The notes under the pieces: model-generated
What the model was told of the DNA's origin: nothing
Database searches by the model: none
The model's input: the letters and a program-made list of their open reading frames with translations, nothing else
Made by a program: the position numbers and the translations under genes
Origin: SIG710 sp045604985
Lineage (GTDB): Bacteria; Bacillota; Clostridia; Oscillospirales; CAG-272
Length of the DNA stretch: 59,671 nt
Direction of reading: 5' to 3'
Assembly (NCBI GenBank): GCA_045604985.1
Contig: JAZUPD010000045.1
Span: 1-59,671 of the forward strand
In this document: piece by piece, positions 1 to 7,837 of the stretch
How positions within the stretch are numbered: position 1 is the stretch's first letter
Layout of the letters: each line of letters begins with the position of its first letter

Positions 1-9
1 CTTTTCCAT
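1..9 (-). CDS. Start of a divergent gene cut by the window edge
   Basis: On the reverse strand an ATG lies at 9-7, preceded by a GGAGA ribosome binding site at about 20-16. Only three codons (Met-Glu-Lys) are in the window, so no function can be given. It would be transcribed away from tsaE, sharing the intergenic region 10-150. Confidence 0.45.
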
Positions 10-89
10 ATTCTATCTCCTTTAGTTATTTCCTGCCTTATATTTTACACTAAAAAAAGACTTTTGTCCATAGTATTTTAAATTTTCTA

Positions 90-118
90 TTTACATAATT
101 TGATTTGTATGGTATAAT
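90..118 (+). promoter_or_regulatory. SigA-type promoter of the tsaE operon
   Basis: TTTACA at 90-95 and TATAAT at 113-118 are separated by 17 bases, about 30 bases upstream of tsaE. It is the only strong promoter before the closely packed tsaE-tsaB-rpiB-ispD-ispF run. Confidence 0.7.
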
Positions 119-150
119 AACTTAATGAATTTGTTTTCACGAGGAAAAAT

Positions 151-603
151 ATGACTATAATAGATGAAATTACTTTTTCGCCCTCCGAGACAGAAAATGT
201 TGGTAAAAATCTTGCCGAAATGATCATAAATGACAGATCTCTCCCCTCGTTCATTGCTCTATACGGCGATCTTGGCGTTGGAAAGACAGCGTTTGTGCGC
301 GGATTCGCATCCGCTGTCGCTCCGATGGTGTCCGTGAAATCTCCCACATTCACACTTGTCAATGAATATAAGGGCGGAAAGCTTCCGATTTTCCATTTTG
401 ATATGTACAGGATAGAGGACGAGGACAGCCTTTATTCCATTGGTTTTTACGATTACCTTGATAGAGGAATTTGTCTTACGGAATGGACCGAAAATATTGA
501 ATTTGCACTGCCGGAAGAATTTATTAAGGTCACTATTACAAAAAACAACATCGAGAATACCGAAAGCCGTTCTGTTAGAGCAGAGCTTGTTCGGGAGGTT
601 TGA
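151..603 (+). CDS. tsaE: TsaE, ATPase of the tRNA t6A synthesis complex
   Basis: This 150-residue protein has the size and motifs of TsaE (YjeE family): a Walker A loop GDLGVGKT near residue 40, the SPTF segment, and HFDMYR. TsaE is the ATPase that works with TsaB and TsaD to make threonylcarbamoyladenosine at position 37 of ANN-reading tRNAs in the cytoplasm. The ATG at 151 follows a GAGGAA ribosome binding site. tsaB begins two bases after the stop, the normal tsaE-tsaB pairing in Firmicutes. Identification is firm. Confidence 0.95.
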   Translation: MTIIDEITFSPSETENVGKNLAEMIINDRSLPSFIALYGDLGVGKTAFVRGFASAVAPMVSVKSPTFTLVNEYKGGKLPIFHFDMYRIEDEDSLYSIGFYDYLDRGICLTEWTENIEFALPEEFIKVTITKNNIENTESRSVRAELVREV

Positions 604-604
604 T

Positions 605-1309
605 ATGAAGATACTTGCAATTGACAGCACGGCGGTGGTAGGCTCATGTGCTGTCCTTGAAGATGAAAATTTACTTTCTATTTTTACCGTCAACAACGGA
701 AATACCCACAGCGAGACTTTGCTGCCAATGATCGAAGCTTCGCTGAAATTACTGGGAATGACCGTTGATGACATCGACGTATTTGCGCTCTCCGAGGGCC
801 CCGGATCATTTACAGGTGTGAGGATAGGAGCAGCAACGATAAAGGGACTCGCTTTTGGAAAAGACAAGCCATGCATCGGAGTTTCGACGCTTGAAGCTCT
901 TGCCGAAAATCTTTCGTCGGTAAACGGCATTATATGCCCTGCCATGAATGCAAGGCGAAATCAGGTATATAATGCGCTTTTCAGATGCAAGGACGGAAAA
1001 ATCGAAAGAATTTGCGAGGACAGGGCTATTTCAGTTCCCGACCTTGAAGAAGAACTGAAAGCGTTCGATGCCCCTATATTCATTTGCGGAGACGGAGATT
1101 TTATTCTCTACGAATCCGAAACAAGAAATATTGATTATCGTTTCGTCAGCGAAAATCTGCGTCACCAGAACGGCGTTTCTGTCGGACTTTGTGCGCTGAA
1201 AAAATACAGAGCGGGTGAGAGGAAAACGGATATTACCCTTGCCCCGACTTATCTTCGCCCATCGCAGGCGGAAAGAACGAGAAAGGAAAAGTTAAAGGAG
1301 AACGATTGA
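605..1309 (+). CDS. tsaB: TsaB, t6A complex scaffold
   Basis: The protein (234 residues from the ATG at 605) begins MKILAIDST and carries GPGSFTGVRIG, the signature of TsaB (YeaZ), an inactive ASKHA-fold partner of TsaD. The reading frame is open further upstream to 440, but that part overlaps tsaE. The ATG at 605 has a ribosome binding site (GGGAGG, 593-598) inside the tsaE end and gives the normal family length, so it is preferred. The stop overlaps the start of rpiB. tsaD is not in this window. Confidence 0.93.
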   Translation: MKILAIDSTAVVGSCAVLEDENLLSIFTVNNGNTHSETLLPMIEASLKLLGMTVDDIDVFALSEGPGSFTGVRIGAATIKGLAFGKDKPCIGVSTLEALAENLSSVNGIICPAMNARRNQVYNALFRCKDGKIERICEDRAISVPDLEEELKAFDAPIFICGDGDFILYESETRNIDYRFVSENLRHQNGVSVGLCALKKYRAGERKTDITLAPTYLRPSQAERTRKEKLKEND

Positions 1310-1770
1310 TGAAAAAAATAGTTATGGGTGCAGATCATGCAGGTTATGCATTAAAGGACAAGATAAAGGCGGTACTTATCGAAAGGGGATATGAAGTGAC
1401 GGATGTCGGAACTTTTTCCTCAGAAAGCTGTAAATATCCAACTATCGCTCACGAGCTTTGCAAGAACATTCAGGATGGAAAAAGCGAGATGGGAATACTT
1501 ATTTGCGGAACGGGAGTCGGTATGTCTCTTTGTGCAAATAAACATAAAGGCATCAGAGCCGCTTGTGTTTCTGATACCTTCAGTGCAAGGCTTACGAGAA
1601 TGCACAACGATTCAAACGTCCTTTGCTTTGGTGAAAGAGTCGTTGGCTACGGTCTTGCAATGGAGCTTGTTGACGCATTCATAGAAACAGAATTTGAGGG
1701 TGGCAGACATGCAGAAAGAGTTGCGCTCATAAATGCCATAGAAAACGAGGATTTTGATCTTCTAAAATAA
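1309..1770 (+). CDS. rpiB: Ribose-5-phosphate isomerase B
   Basis: The 153-residue protein interconverts ribose 5-phosphate and ribulose 5-phosphate in the non-oxidative pentose phosphate pathway. Family marks are GADHAGYALKD at the N-terminus, the catalytic cysteine in ICGTGVGMS, and a conserved HND segment. A TTG just upstream (1306) is also in frame, but the ATG at 1309 has an AAAGGAG site at ideal spacing and overlaps the tsaB stop (TGATG), implying translational coupling. A related sugar isomerase such as LacAB is possible, but the motifs favour RpiB. Confidence 0.92.
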   Translation: MKKIVMGADHAGYALKDKIKAVLIERGYEVTDVGTFSSESCKYPTIAHELCKNIQDGKSEMGILICGTGVGMSLCANKHKGIRAACVSDTFSARLTRMHNDSNVLCFGERVVGYGLAMELVDAFIETEFEGGRHAERVALINAIENEDFDLLK

Positions 1771-1785
1771 AGAACAGGAGTTATA

Positions 1786-2559
1786 ATGGGAAATCTTTCG
1801 GATTTTTTTAAAGCGACTGCCGACATACTTCATACTGCCTCAGGAAATTTAAAGAAGAATAAGTTCACCTCAGCGATCATTGTTGCAGGCGGTTCTTCCC
1901 TTCGCATTGGAGGGGATAAATCAAAGCAGATGTTGCTTATTTGCGATATTCCGGTTGTTGTTCACACACTTTTGGCATTCCAGAATTGTGAAAGGATATC
2001 CGAAATAATCGTTGTTGCAAAGGAAAATGAGATCCCGCTTTATGAAGACTTTGCAAAAAAATACTGTATTACAAAGTTAAAAAACACCGTTAAGGGCGGT
2101 GATACTCGTCAGAAATCGGCACTCTGCGGCTTCAACGCCATCTCTCCTGAGTCGGATTATGTCGCTATACACGATGCGGCAAGATGTCTCATAACAAGCG
2201 AAGATATATGTCGGGTACTCGATGCCGCAATCAAATACGGTGCGGCGAGCGCTTCTGTCAGCGTTTCCGACACCGTTAAGATAGTTGATAAAAACAATTT
2301 TATCATTCGCACAGAAGACAGACATTATGTAAAGCTTTCCCAAACCCCACAAATATTCTCCAGAAATCTTTACTGCGCCGCCGCATATACGGCAAAGGAA
2401 GAGAGCTTTGAGGCGACGGACGACAATCTGCTTGTCGAGCGTATTGGATATAAGGTGAAAATGGTCGATTGCGGTAGTGAAAATATTAAGATCACATTTC
2501 CCGAGGATATTAAGAGAGTCGAAAAAATAATTGAAGAAAGAAAAAGGGATCAGGTTTAA
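1786..2559 (+). CDS. ispD: MEP cytidylyltransferase IspD
   Basis: IspD transfers CMP to 2-C-methyl-D-erythritol 4-phosphate, the third step of the MEP isoprenoid pathway. The nucleotidyltransferase signature is modified here to IVAGGSSLRIGGDKSKQM; HDAAR and a late FEATDD segment are also present. The protein is 257 residues, with about 27 extra residues before the catalytic domain. The ATG at 1786 has an AGGAG site (1776-1780), so the extension looks translated. ispF follows after three bases, so the two MEP enzymes are co-translated. Confidence 0.93.
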   Translation: MGNLSDFFKATADILHTASGNLKKNKFTSAIIVAGGSSLRIGGDKSKQMLLICDIPVVVHTLLAFQNCERISEIIVVAKENEIPLYEDFAKKYCITKLKNTVKGGDTRQKSALCGFNAISPESDYVAIHDAARCLITSEDICRVLDAAIKYGAASASVSVSDTVKIVDKNNFIIRTEDRHYVKLSQTPQIFSRNLYCAAAYTAKEESFEATDDNLLVERIGYKVKMVDCGSENIKITFPEDIKRVEKIIEERKRDQV

Positions 2560-2562
2560 AAT

Positions 2563-3042
2563 ATGCTTAGAATAGGACACGGTTATGATGTTCACAAGCT
2601 TTTTGAAGGTAGAAAACTGATAATCGGCGGGGTTGATATTCCTCATGAAATGGGACTTCTCGGTCACAGCGATGCCGACGTTCTTCTCCACGCAATAATG
2701 GATGCGCTTCTCGGGGCTGCAGCACTTGGCGATATCGGAAAACTCTTTCCGGACACCGACGAAGCTTATAAGAACGCCGACAGTCTTATGCTTACTCGCA
2801 AAGTCTGTAAGTTGCTTTATGAATATGGCTACATCGTTTCAAATGTTGATGCAACAGTAATAGCGCAAGCCCCAAAGCTCGCTTCGCATATTCATAAAAT
2901 GAGATGCAATATCGCCCAAGCACTTGGCACAGAGATTGGTCAAATCAGTGTTAAAGCGACCACAGAGGAAAAGCTCGGCTTCACGGGAAATAAAGAAGGC
3001 ATTGCGGCACACGCCGTTTGTATTATTAAAAAATATAAATAG
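2563..3042 (+). CDS. ispF: MECDP synthase IspF
   Basis: IspF cyclises CDP-ME 2-phosphate to 2-C-methyl-D-erythritol 2,4-cyclodiphosphate. The 159-residue length is typical, and the family's metal-binding and active-site segments GHGYDVH, GHSDADVLLHAI and DIGKLFPDTD are intact. It is the last gene of the tsaE-ispF operon; its stop codon runs into a hairpin at 3042-3060. The order ispD-ispF agrees with the MEP pathway. Confidence 0.96.
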   Translation: MLRIGHGYDVHKLFEGRKLIIGGVDIPHEMGLLGHSDADVLLHAIMDALLGAAALGDIGKLFPDTDEAYKNADSLMLTRKVCKLLYEYGYIVSNVDATVIAQAPKLASHIHKMRCNIAQALGTEIGQISVKATTEEKLGFTGNKEGIAAHAVCIIKKYK

Positions 3043-3060
3043 GGCTGTCTGAGACAGCCC
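3042..3060 (+). terminator. Hairpin after ispF
   Basis: GGGCTGTC and GACAGCCC form a perfect 8-bp stem with a three-base loop, starting in the ispF stop codon. No clear T-tract follows, so it may act as a weak terminator or a 3'-end stabiliser. Between 3061 and 3223 I see only an AT-rich leader for rpe. Confidence 0.55.
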
Positions 3061-3223
3061 CTATATAAGACGGGAATTTCTGATGTCAATATCTCACATC
3101 CGGCTTTTTCAAATTACATCATCAGATATTTCCCTATTGCTTTCTTAATTAAATTTTATGTTTGAAAGCAATATTTCGTTACAAAATTCGTTATATATCG
3201 ACAAAAAACAAGGAGGTTTTAAA

Positions 3224-3895
3224 ATGACATTTGTATCACCATCTATTCTCGCCTGTGATTTTTCTCATCTTGCTGACGAGGTAATAAAAATGGAAGCGGC
3301 AGGTGCCGACTATCTTCACCTTGATGTTATGGACGGTCATTTCGTACCCAATATAAGCTTTGGACCGGACCTCATATCCTCGGTAAGAAAGATAAGCCGA
3401 CTGCTTTTTGACGTTCATCTTATGATATGCAAGCCCGAGAAATATCTCGATAGCTTTATTCGAGCAGGTGCGGACATAATTACAATTCATGCCGAGAGCG
3501 AAGGCAATATCGGTGACATGATTGATTATATTAAGGAGCATGACGTTAGGGCAAGTCTTGCAGTTTCGCCTAAAACGCCCTATGACGCAGTACTCCCGCA
3601 TCTTGACAAGCTTGATATGGTGCTTGTTATGACAGTTGAACCGGGATTCGGCGGTCAAAAAATGATTCCGGAAACTCTTGATAAATGCCGTCTTCTTCGC
3701 CGAGAGATAACAAAAAGAGGTCTTAAAACAAATATCGAGGTCGATGGCGGAATAAATTCGGAAAACGTTTGGCTTTGCTCCTCAAACGGTGCTAATGTCA
3801 TCGTCGCAGGCTCTGCCATCTTTGGTTCTAATAAGCCGAGAAGCGTCATATCGAAGATGAAAAGCGAATGTGAGCTTCATCCCTTTGCGGGCTGA
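3224..3895 (+). CDS. rpe: Ribulose-phosphate 3-epimerase
   Basis: Rpe interconverts ribulose 5-phosphate and xylulose 5-phosphate in the pentose phosphate pathway. The 223-residue TIM-barrel protein shows SPSILACDF, HLDVMDGHFVPN, the MTVEPGFGGQ loop and EVDGGI. The frame is open further upstream to 3158, but the ATG at 3224 has a perfect AGGAGG site (3211-3216) and gives family length. Its stop abuts that of the convergent dapA. Confidence 0.95.
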   Translation: MTFVSPSILACDFSHLADEVIKMEAAGADYLHLDVMDGHFVPNISFGPDLISSVRKISRLLFDVHLMICKPEKYLDSFIRAGADIITIHAESEGNIGDMIDYIKEHDVRASLAVSPKTPYDAVLPHLDKLDMVLVMTVEPGFGGQKMIPETLDKCRLLRREITKRGLKTNIEVDGGINSENVWLCSSNGANVIVAGSAIFGSNKPRSVISKMKSECELHPFAG

Positions 3896-4789
3896 TCATA
3901 AAAGATCAAGCTCAAACATTATACGATTCAGCTTTTCCCTGTTTTCATCGCTGATAGAGCATAAAGGAAGGCGGAACTCCTCGCAGCAAAGTCCCTTTGC
4001 AGCAAGCGCAGTCTTGACAGGGATGGGATTTACCTCGGAAAACATAGCTCTCATCAGTTTGTAGTATTTTTTAAAGAGGTTTTTTGCTTCATCGGTTTCA
4101 CCTTCTATATATTTTTTGCAGATGTCGTGTATTTCCCGGGGAATAATATTTGATACAACAGAGATCGTTCCCACGCCCCCAAGCGAAAGACAAGGAAGTA
4201 TCTGGTCGTCACTTCCTGTGTAAACGTCAAGATCTCCTCCACATTCAAATATAAGTTCCGCACAGCTTGCGATATCGGGACTTGCTTCCTTTACCGCAAC
4301 GATATTATCTATTTTCGATAATTCTTTGTAACTCCCAAGAGAAATATTCATGCTCGTTCTCGTCGGAACATTATATACAATTATCGGAAGATGTGTACTC
4401 CCCGCAATTGCTTTATAGCTATCTATAAGCCCCTTTTGCGTCGCTTTATTATAATATGGAGTTATTACAAGACAAGCGTTAGCCCCCTGTTCCGTTGCTA
4501 TTTTCGTGAGTCTTTGTGCCTTTGCAGTATCATTGCTCCCACTGCCGACTATAAGCGGTACTCTGTCATCTATTTTTTCTTTGGAAAATCTCACAAGAGT
4601 TCTGAATTCATCCTCAGAAAGAGTCGTGGCCTCGCCCGTTGTTCCCGAAACAACAAGGGCATCAATACCGTTTTTAATTTGAATTTCTATCATATTACGA
4701 AATGCTTCAAAATCTATTCTACCACCGCAAAAGGGTGTTACAAGGGCGGTTGCCGCTCCGATAAAAACCGAATTTTTATTTTTACTCAT
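3896..4789 (-). CDS. dapA: 4-hydroxy-tetrahydrodipicolinate synthase
   Basis: DapA condenses pyruvate with aspartate semialdehyde, the first committed step to diaminopimelate and lysine. The 297-residue protein has SGTTGEATTL, the tyrosine-bearing YNVPTRT loop, and the Schiff-base lysine in VAVKEASPD. An AGGAGGTATA ribosome binding site precedes the start. It is a single gene convergent with rpe and divergent from queA. With ddh at 18420 it supports the one-step dehydrogenase branch of DAP synthesis. Confidence 0.95.
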   Translation of the reverse strand: MSKNKNSVFIGAATALVTPFCGGRIDFEAFRNMIEIQIKNGIDALVVSGTTGEATTLSEDEFRTLVRFSKEKIDDRVPLIVGSGSNDTAKAQRLTKIATEQGANACLVITPYYNKATQKGLIDSYKAIAGSTHLPIIVYNVPTRTSMNISLGSYKELSKIDNIVAVKEASPDIASCAELIFECGGDLDVYTGSDDQILPCLSLGGVGTISVVSNIIPREIHDICKKYIEGETDEAKNLFKKYYKLMRAMFSEVNPIPVKTALAAKGLCCEEFRLPLCSISDENREKLNRIMFELDLL

Positions 4790-4868
4790 ATATACCTCCT
4801 ACATGTTTATTTCACTCTAAATTATATGCTAATAAATATTTAGGAGTTACCTGAAGAAAGGCAAAGAT

Positions 4869-5948
4869 ATGTCAGATACCATCATCAATAAAAAAGCTCC
4901 AACAAACCTTAAAACTAAGGATTTTTTTTATGATCTCCCGGAATCGCTGATTGCACAGCATCCGCTGGAAAAGCGTGACGACTCGCGCCTTATGGTGATA
5001 GACCGCAAAAGCGGAGAAATTGACCATAAGCATTTTTATAATATAATAGACTACATAAATCCAGAGGACGTTCTCGTTATCAACGATTCAAAGGTCATTC
5101 CCGCAAGGCTCTACGGTCATTCGGAAGTGAAAGAGGATGCAAAAATAGAGCTTTTATTGCTTCGCTCTCATGGGCTTGACAGATGGGAAACACTTGTAAA
5201 GCCCGGAAAAAGAGCTAAAGTAGGCAGCAGACTCGTTTTTGGTGACGGACTTCTGATCGGCGAGATCGTAGACATCGTCGAAGAAGGTAACAGAATAATC
5301 GAATTTAATTATGACAGGGAAAAATTCTCAAATGTATATGAGATATTACATCAAATAGGACTCATGCCGCTTCCCCCTTATATTACGGAACGTCTCAGAG
5401 ACAACAGCAGATATCAGACCGTTTATGCAAAAGACGAAGGGTCTGCTGCAGCACCGACAGCGGGACTGCATTTTACTCCCGACCTGCTTGAGGCTATTAA
5501 ATCCAAAGGCTGTGCAATCGCACCTATTATGCTACATGTGGGACTCGGTACATTCAGACCTGTAAAAACAGACAACATTGACGAGCATATCATGCACGTC
5601 GAATATATTTCGGTTTCAGCCGAAAGTGCAAAAATTATCAATGAAAGAAAGGCGGCCGGCGGCAGAATCATCGCCGTTGGAACCACCTCTTGCAGAACTC
5701 TTGAAAGCGTTGCGGACGAGGACGGAGTTATAAGACCTATAAGCGGTGATACGGGAATTTTTATCTATCCGGGCTACGAATTTAAAGCAGTAGATGCCCT
5801 TATTACCAATTTTCACCTCCCCGAAAGCACATTGCTTATGCTTGTTTCCGCTTTTTACGACAGAGAAAAAATACTCGAAGCATATAACACCGCAGTCAAG
5901 GAAAATTATAGGTTTTTCTCTTTCGGTGACGCCTGCTATATATTTTAA
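4869..5948 (+). CDS. queA: QueA, tRNA queuosine ribosyltransferase-isomerase
   Basis: QueA transfers and isomerises the ribosyl part of S-adenosylmethionine onto preQ1 at tRNA position 34 to give epoxyqueuosine. At 359 residues it has family length and motifs: FFYDLPESLIAQHP, a DDSRLMV segment, AAPTAGLHFT, and the late NFHLPESTLLMLVSAF. The first about 15 residues are an unconserved N-terminal extension. It stands alone; a toxin-antitoxin module follows. Confidence 0.95.
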   Translation: MSDTIINKKAPTNLKTKDFFYDLPESLIAQHPLEKRDDSRLMVIDRKSGEIDHKHFYNIIDYINPEDVLVINDSKVIPARLYGHSEVKEDAKIELLLLRSHGLDRWETLVKPGKRAKVGSRLVFGDGLLIGEIVDIVEEGNRIIEFNYDREKFSNVYEILHQIGLMPLPPYITERLRDNSRYQTVYAKDEGSAAAPTAGLHFTPDLLEAIKSKGCAIAPIMLHVGLGTFRPVKTDNIDEHIMHVEYISVSAESAKIINERKAAGGRIIAVGTTSCRTLESVADEDGVIRPISGDTGIFIYPGYEFKAVDALITNFHLPESTLLMLVSAFYDREKILEAYNTAVKENYRFFSFGDACYIF

Positions 5949-5986
5949 CTAAATAAAACAGGATATAACAAATAACAATTATGCAA

Positions 5987-6025
5987 TTTTACCAATCGGT
6001 AAAAACTAATAGCCAATCGGTAATT
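5987..6025 (+). repeat. Left repeat cluster of the toxin-antitoxin cassette
   Basis: Two direct copies of CCAATCGGTAA lie here; the first is part of the perfect hairpin TTTTACC/GGTAAAA (5987-6004). CCAATCGGTAATT at 6013-6025 is the exact inverse of AATTACCGATTGG at 6921-6933 on the far side of the module. These could be cassette ends or regulator sites. Confidence 0.6.
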
Positions 6026-6071
6026 CTTTCGACAACAATAGAAATAAATTCAAAAATCTTCCTGAAATCTA

Positions 6072-6100
6072 TTGACAAAATAGGATAAATCCTATATACT
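6072..6100 (+). promoter_or_regulatory. Promoter of the RelE module
   Basis: TTGACA (6072-6077) and TATACT (6095-6100) are 17 bases apart, a near-consensus SigA promoter, 44 bases before the toxin start. Confidence 0.8.
6081..6094. promoter_or_regulatory. Palindromic operator inside the promoter spacer
   Basis: TAGGAT-AA-ATCCTA is a perfect 6-bp inverted repeat lying between the -35 and -10 boxes. A further AGGATAAA half-site lies at about 6110. The position predicts autorepression by the HTH protein encoded at 6638, which is an inference. Confidence 0.65.
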
Positions 6101-6143
6101 ATAAGTGCAGGATAAAACATTTCATTTTTACGGAGAATAATCA

Positions 6144-6413
6144 ATGAATGAGATCAAAATCAGATATTCAAAGGACGCACTGAAATTTTTATCAAAATTG
6201 GATAAAAAATCGGTCGGCAGAATCCGTGATGCTATTGCGGGGCTGACCTATAATCCACCCGTCGGAGACATCAAAACAATGCAAGGCTATAACGACGGAC
6301 GTAAACGACTCCGTGTTGGCTCGTGGAGAATTATCTACCGACACGAAAACGAAGAAACGGTTGAGATCATCTTCGTGATTGATATTGGCAATCGCGGAGA
6401 TATATACAAATAA
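6144..6413 (+). CDS. RelE/ParE-family toxin
   Basis: This 89-residue protein has the RelE/StbE pattern: an N-terminal YSKDALKFLSKLDKK, a central KTMQGYNDGRKRLRVGSWRIIY strand region, and a C-terminal VIDIGNRGDIYK. Members usually cleave mRNA at the ribosome or poison gyrase; RelE-type residues (Lys and Arg in the central strands, the last Tyr) favour mRNA cleavage. It is the first gene of a three-gene module, toxin before antitoxin. Whether it is active cannot be seen. Confidence 0.85.
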   Translation: MNEIKIRYSKDALKFLSKLDKKSVGRIRDAIAGLTYNPPVGDIKTMQGYNDGRKRLRVGSWRIIYRHENEETVEIIFVIDIGNRGDIYK

Positions 6414-6426
6414 GGAGGTATCTTTT

Positions 6427-6645
6427 ATGTCAAGTATTGCAATTGAAGCTGCACGCTTAATGGATGCTCTGCCTGAAGCAGACAAGGTGTTTGCTTACGA
6501 GTTTATCAAAAAGTTGGTTCTTGCTTGGGATCCCGATTTTACCAAGGTGACTGCCGACGAAGCAAAGAGAATAGAGGATGCGGAAAACAGCGGTTATGTT
6601 GATGCGGATGAAATTGATTGGGAGAGCATTGGAACCGATGAGTAA
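6427..6645 (+). CDS. Small RelB-like antitoxin
   Basis: This acidic 72-residue protein starts at the ATG at 6427 with an AAGGAGG site (6412-6418) overlapping the toxin stop. It ends in a DADEIDWESIG segment typical of small proteins that follow RelE toxins in Clostridia. The frame opens earlier (6379) inside the toxin gene, but that start lacks a good site. It probably wraps and neutralises the toxin. It has no HTH motif of its own; DNA binding is probably supplied by the next gene. Confidence 0.7.
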   Translation: MSSIAIEAARLMDALPEADKVFAYEFIKKLVLAWDPDFTKVTADEAKRIEDAENSGYVDADEIDWESIGTDE

Positions 6646-6871
6646 CGTAACCCATACTGTTGATGCAGACGAAATTATACAGGCATTAATCGAGGCAAGA
6701 CGTGCGTCGGGAATGACGCAAAAGGAATTATCCGAGCTTACGGGAATTGCCCAAGGCGACATCAGTAAGCTGGAAAAGGGGAATGCGAATCCTTCTCTGC
6801 GAACTTTGATTCGGCTTGCCGAAGGAATGGGAATGCAGTTAAAAGTGGAATTTTGTCCTTCAAGCCATTAA
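6638..6871 (+). CDS. XRE-family helix-turn-helix regulator of the toxin-antitoxin module
   Basis: The protein (77 residues from the ATG at 6638) holds a complete Cro/C1 HTH: MTQKELSELTGIAQGDISKL then PSLRTLIRLAEGMGMQL. The start overlaps the antitoxin stop by eight bases. A longer reading from 6578 lies wholly inside the antitoxin gene and is not supported. Its likely target is the TAGGAT palindrome at 6081. It may be a second antitoxin or a dedicated repressor. A strong terminator follows. Confidence 0.8.
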   Translation: MSNVTHTVDADEIIQALIEARRASGMTQKELSELTGIAQGDISKLEKGNANPSLRTLIRLAEGMGMQLKVEFCPSSH

Positions 6872-6874
6872 CGA

Positions 6875-6896
6875 AGCAGGGCATTTTTGCCCTGCT
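6875..6896 (+). terminator. Terminator of the toxin-antitoxin operon
   Basis: AGCAGGGCA and TGCCCTGCT form a 9-bp stem with a TTTT loop, followed by GAATTTTT. Confidence 0.85.
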
Positions 6897-6920
6897 GAAT
6901 TTTTGAAATTAAGCATTAAA

Positions 6921-6952
6921 AATTACCGATTGGTTATGTGAAATTACCAATC
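6921..6952 (+). repeat. Right repeat cluster of the toxin-antitoxin cassette
   Basis: AATTACCGATTGG (6921-6933) is the exact reverse complement of 6013-6025. A second arm ACCAATC (6946-6952) can pair with GATTGGT (6928-6934). The rest of 6953-7113 is AT-rich and I see no gene there. Confidence 0.6.
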
Positions 6953-7113
6953 TTATATCCCGTACACATCGGCGATGCGATGTTTATACGATAAAAGAAA
7001 TCGTAAAAAGTCAGAATATAGTGTATTTTAGCTTTGAAAATACATTTATCTTCCGATAAAAGAGCAATTTGTAATAATTTTAGAAATAAAATGTACTTGT
7101 AATGTATTTTTTC

Positions 7114-7142
7114 TTGACATTTTTCAAAAAATGTTATATAAT
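7114..7142 (+). promoter_or_regulatory. Promoter of ssrA
   Basis: Perfect TTGACA (7114-7119) and TATAAT (7137-7142) boxes are 17 bases apart, 40 bases upstream of the mature tmRNA 5' end. Confidence 0.85.
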
Positions 7143-7181
7143 AACTTCTGCTTATACAGTGATTCGATAAGCGCACTAAAT

Positions 7182-7580
7182 GGGGGCGCAATGGTTTCGA
7201 CAGGGATTCTGAGGTATGATAAGCGTGGCGGGCCGGCTAATCCCGTCAAAATGGCCAAATTAAAAAATAAACGACAACTCTACAGTTGCTCTGGCTGCCT
7301 AACTGATTGCGCCATAAGGCGCTATTAGCGGCAGTGCTGCGGTTCATTTATACCGCCCGTTCCGCCGAGGACTACTGCGACCTCGGCCTGAGCGTCATTT
7401 GCAGCAGTGAACTTGCATCGGTCTTTCGCCCTTGAACCGATCAAGCATAAAAGGGCTACCGCAAAGGAAGGTCTGTTTGCCGACGCTCCTGCGCGGAAAT
7501 TCTTAAATGACAAACTGCCCACGGAGAAGGTCATATCGACGGATTTTTGGACACGGGTTCGATTCCCGTCGCCTCCACCA
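7182..7580 (+). ncRNA. ssrA: tmRNA (ssrA)
   Basis: The 5' end GGGGGCG pairs with CGCCTCC just before the encoded CCA at 7578-7580, forming the tRNA-like acceptor stem. The T-arm ACGGGTTCGATTCCCGT lies at about 7554-7571. The tag reading frame ends N-D-N-S-T-V-A-L-A-A and stop at 7270-7302, a standard ALAA degron. The exact resume codon is unclear: the two codons before 7270 are AAA and ATA, preceded by a stop. tmRNA with SmpB frees stalled ribosomes and tags the product for proteolysis. Open reading frames over this stretch on either strand are artefacts. Confidence 0.95.
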
Positions 7581-7584
7581 TTCC

Positions 7585-7622
7585 AGACCGCCATTTGATG
7601 AAAATCAAGCGGCGGTCTTTTC
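7585..7622 (+). terminator. Terminator of ssrA
   Basis: AGACCGCC pairs with GGCGGTCT, with an inner TTGAT/ATCAA stem, then a TTTT tract. The bases from 7623 to 7779 contain nothing I can assign. Confidence 0.85.
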
Positions 7623-7779
7623 TCATTTTCAAAGGAATCTGCTTTACCTGTAAAACCGAGGATAAAAAATATTAGGGGTATGTATTGCCCTCACTCGGCG
7701 CAAAAGAAATGTAAGCTTAGTCAATATACCGCAAATATCTTGCACTTCTATTTGTAATTCACTTTTTTTAAAAATGTTG

Positions 7780-7808
7780 TAGACATTTTTGAAAAAATAT
7801 GATATAAT
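7780..7808 (+). promoter_or_regulatory. Promoter of the MBL-gltX-glnS run
   Basis: TAGACA (7780-7785) and TATAAT (7803-7808) have 17-base spacing, 29 bases before the MBL hydrolase start. Confidence 0.7.
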
Positions 7809-7837
7809 ATTTAAAATATTGCCTAAGGATAAAAATT

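Noticed and set aside
440..604. Longer tsaB start at 440
   Set aside because: It would overlap tsaE by more than 160 bases and lacks family similarity; the ATG at 605 has a ribosome binding site.
7131..7598. Open frames on both strands over the tmRNA
   Set aside because: They lie inside ssrA, whose acceptor stem, T-arm and tag are clear; no ribosome binding sites fit.
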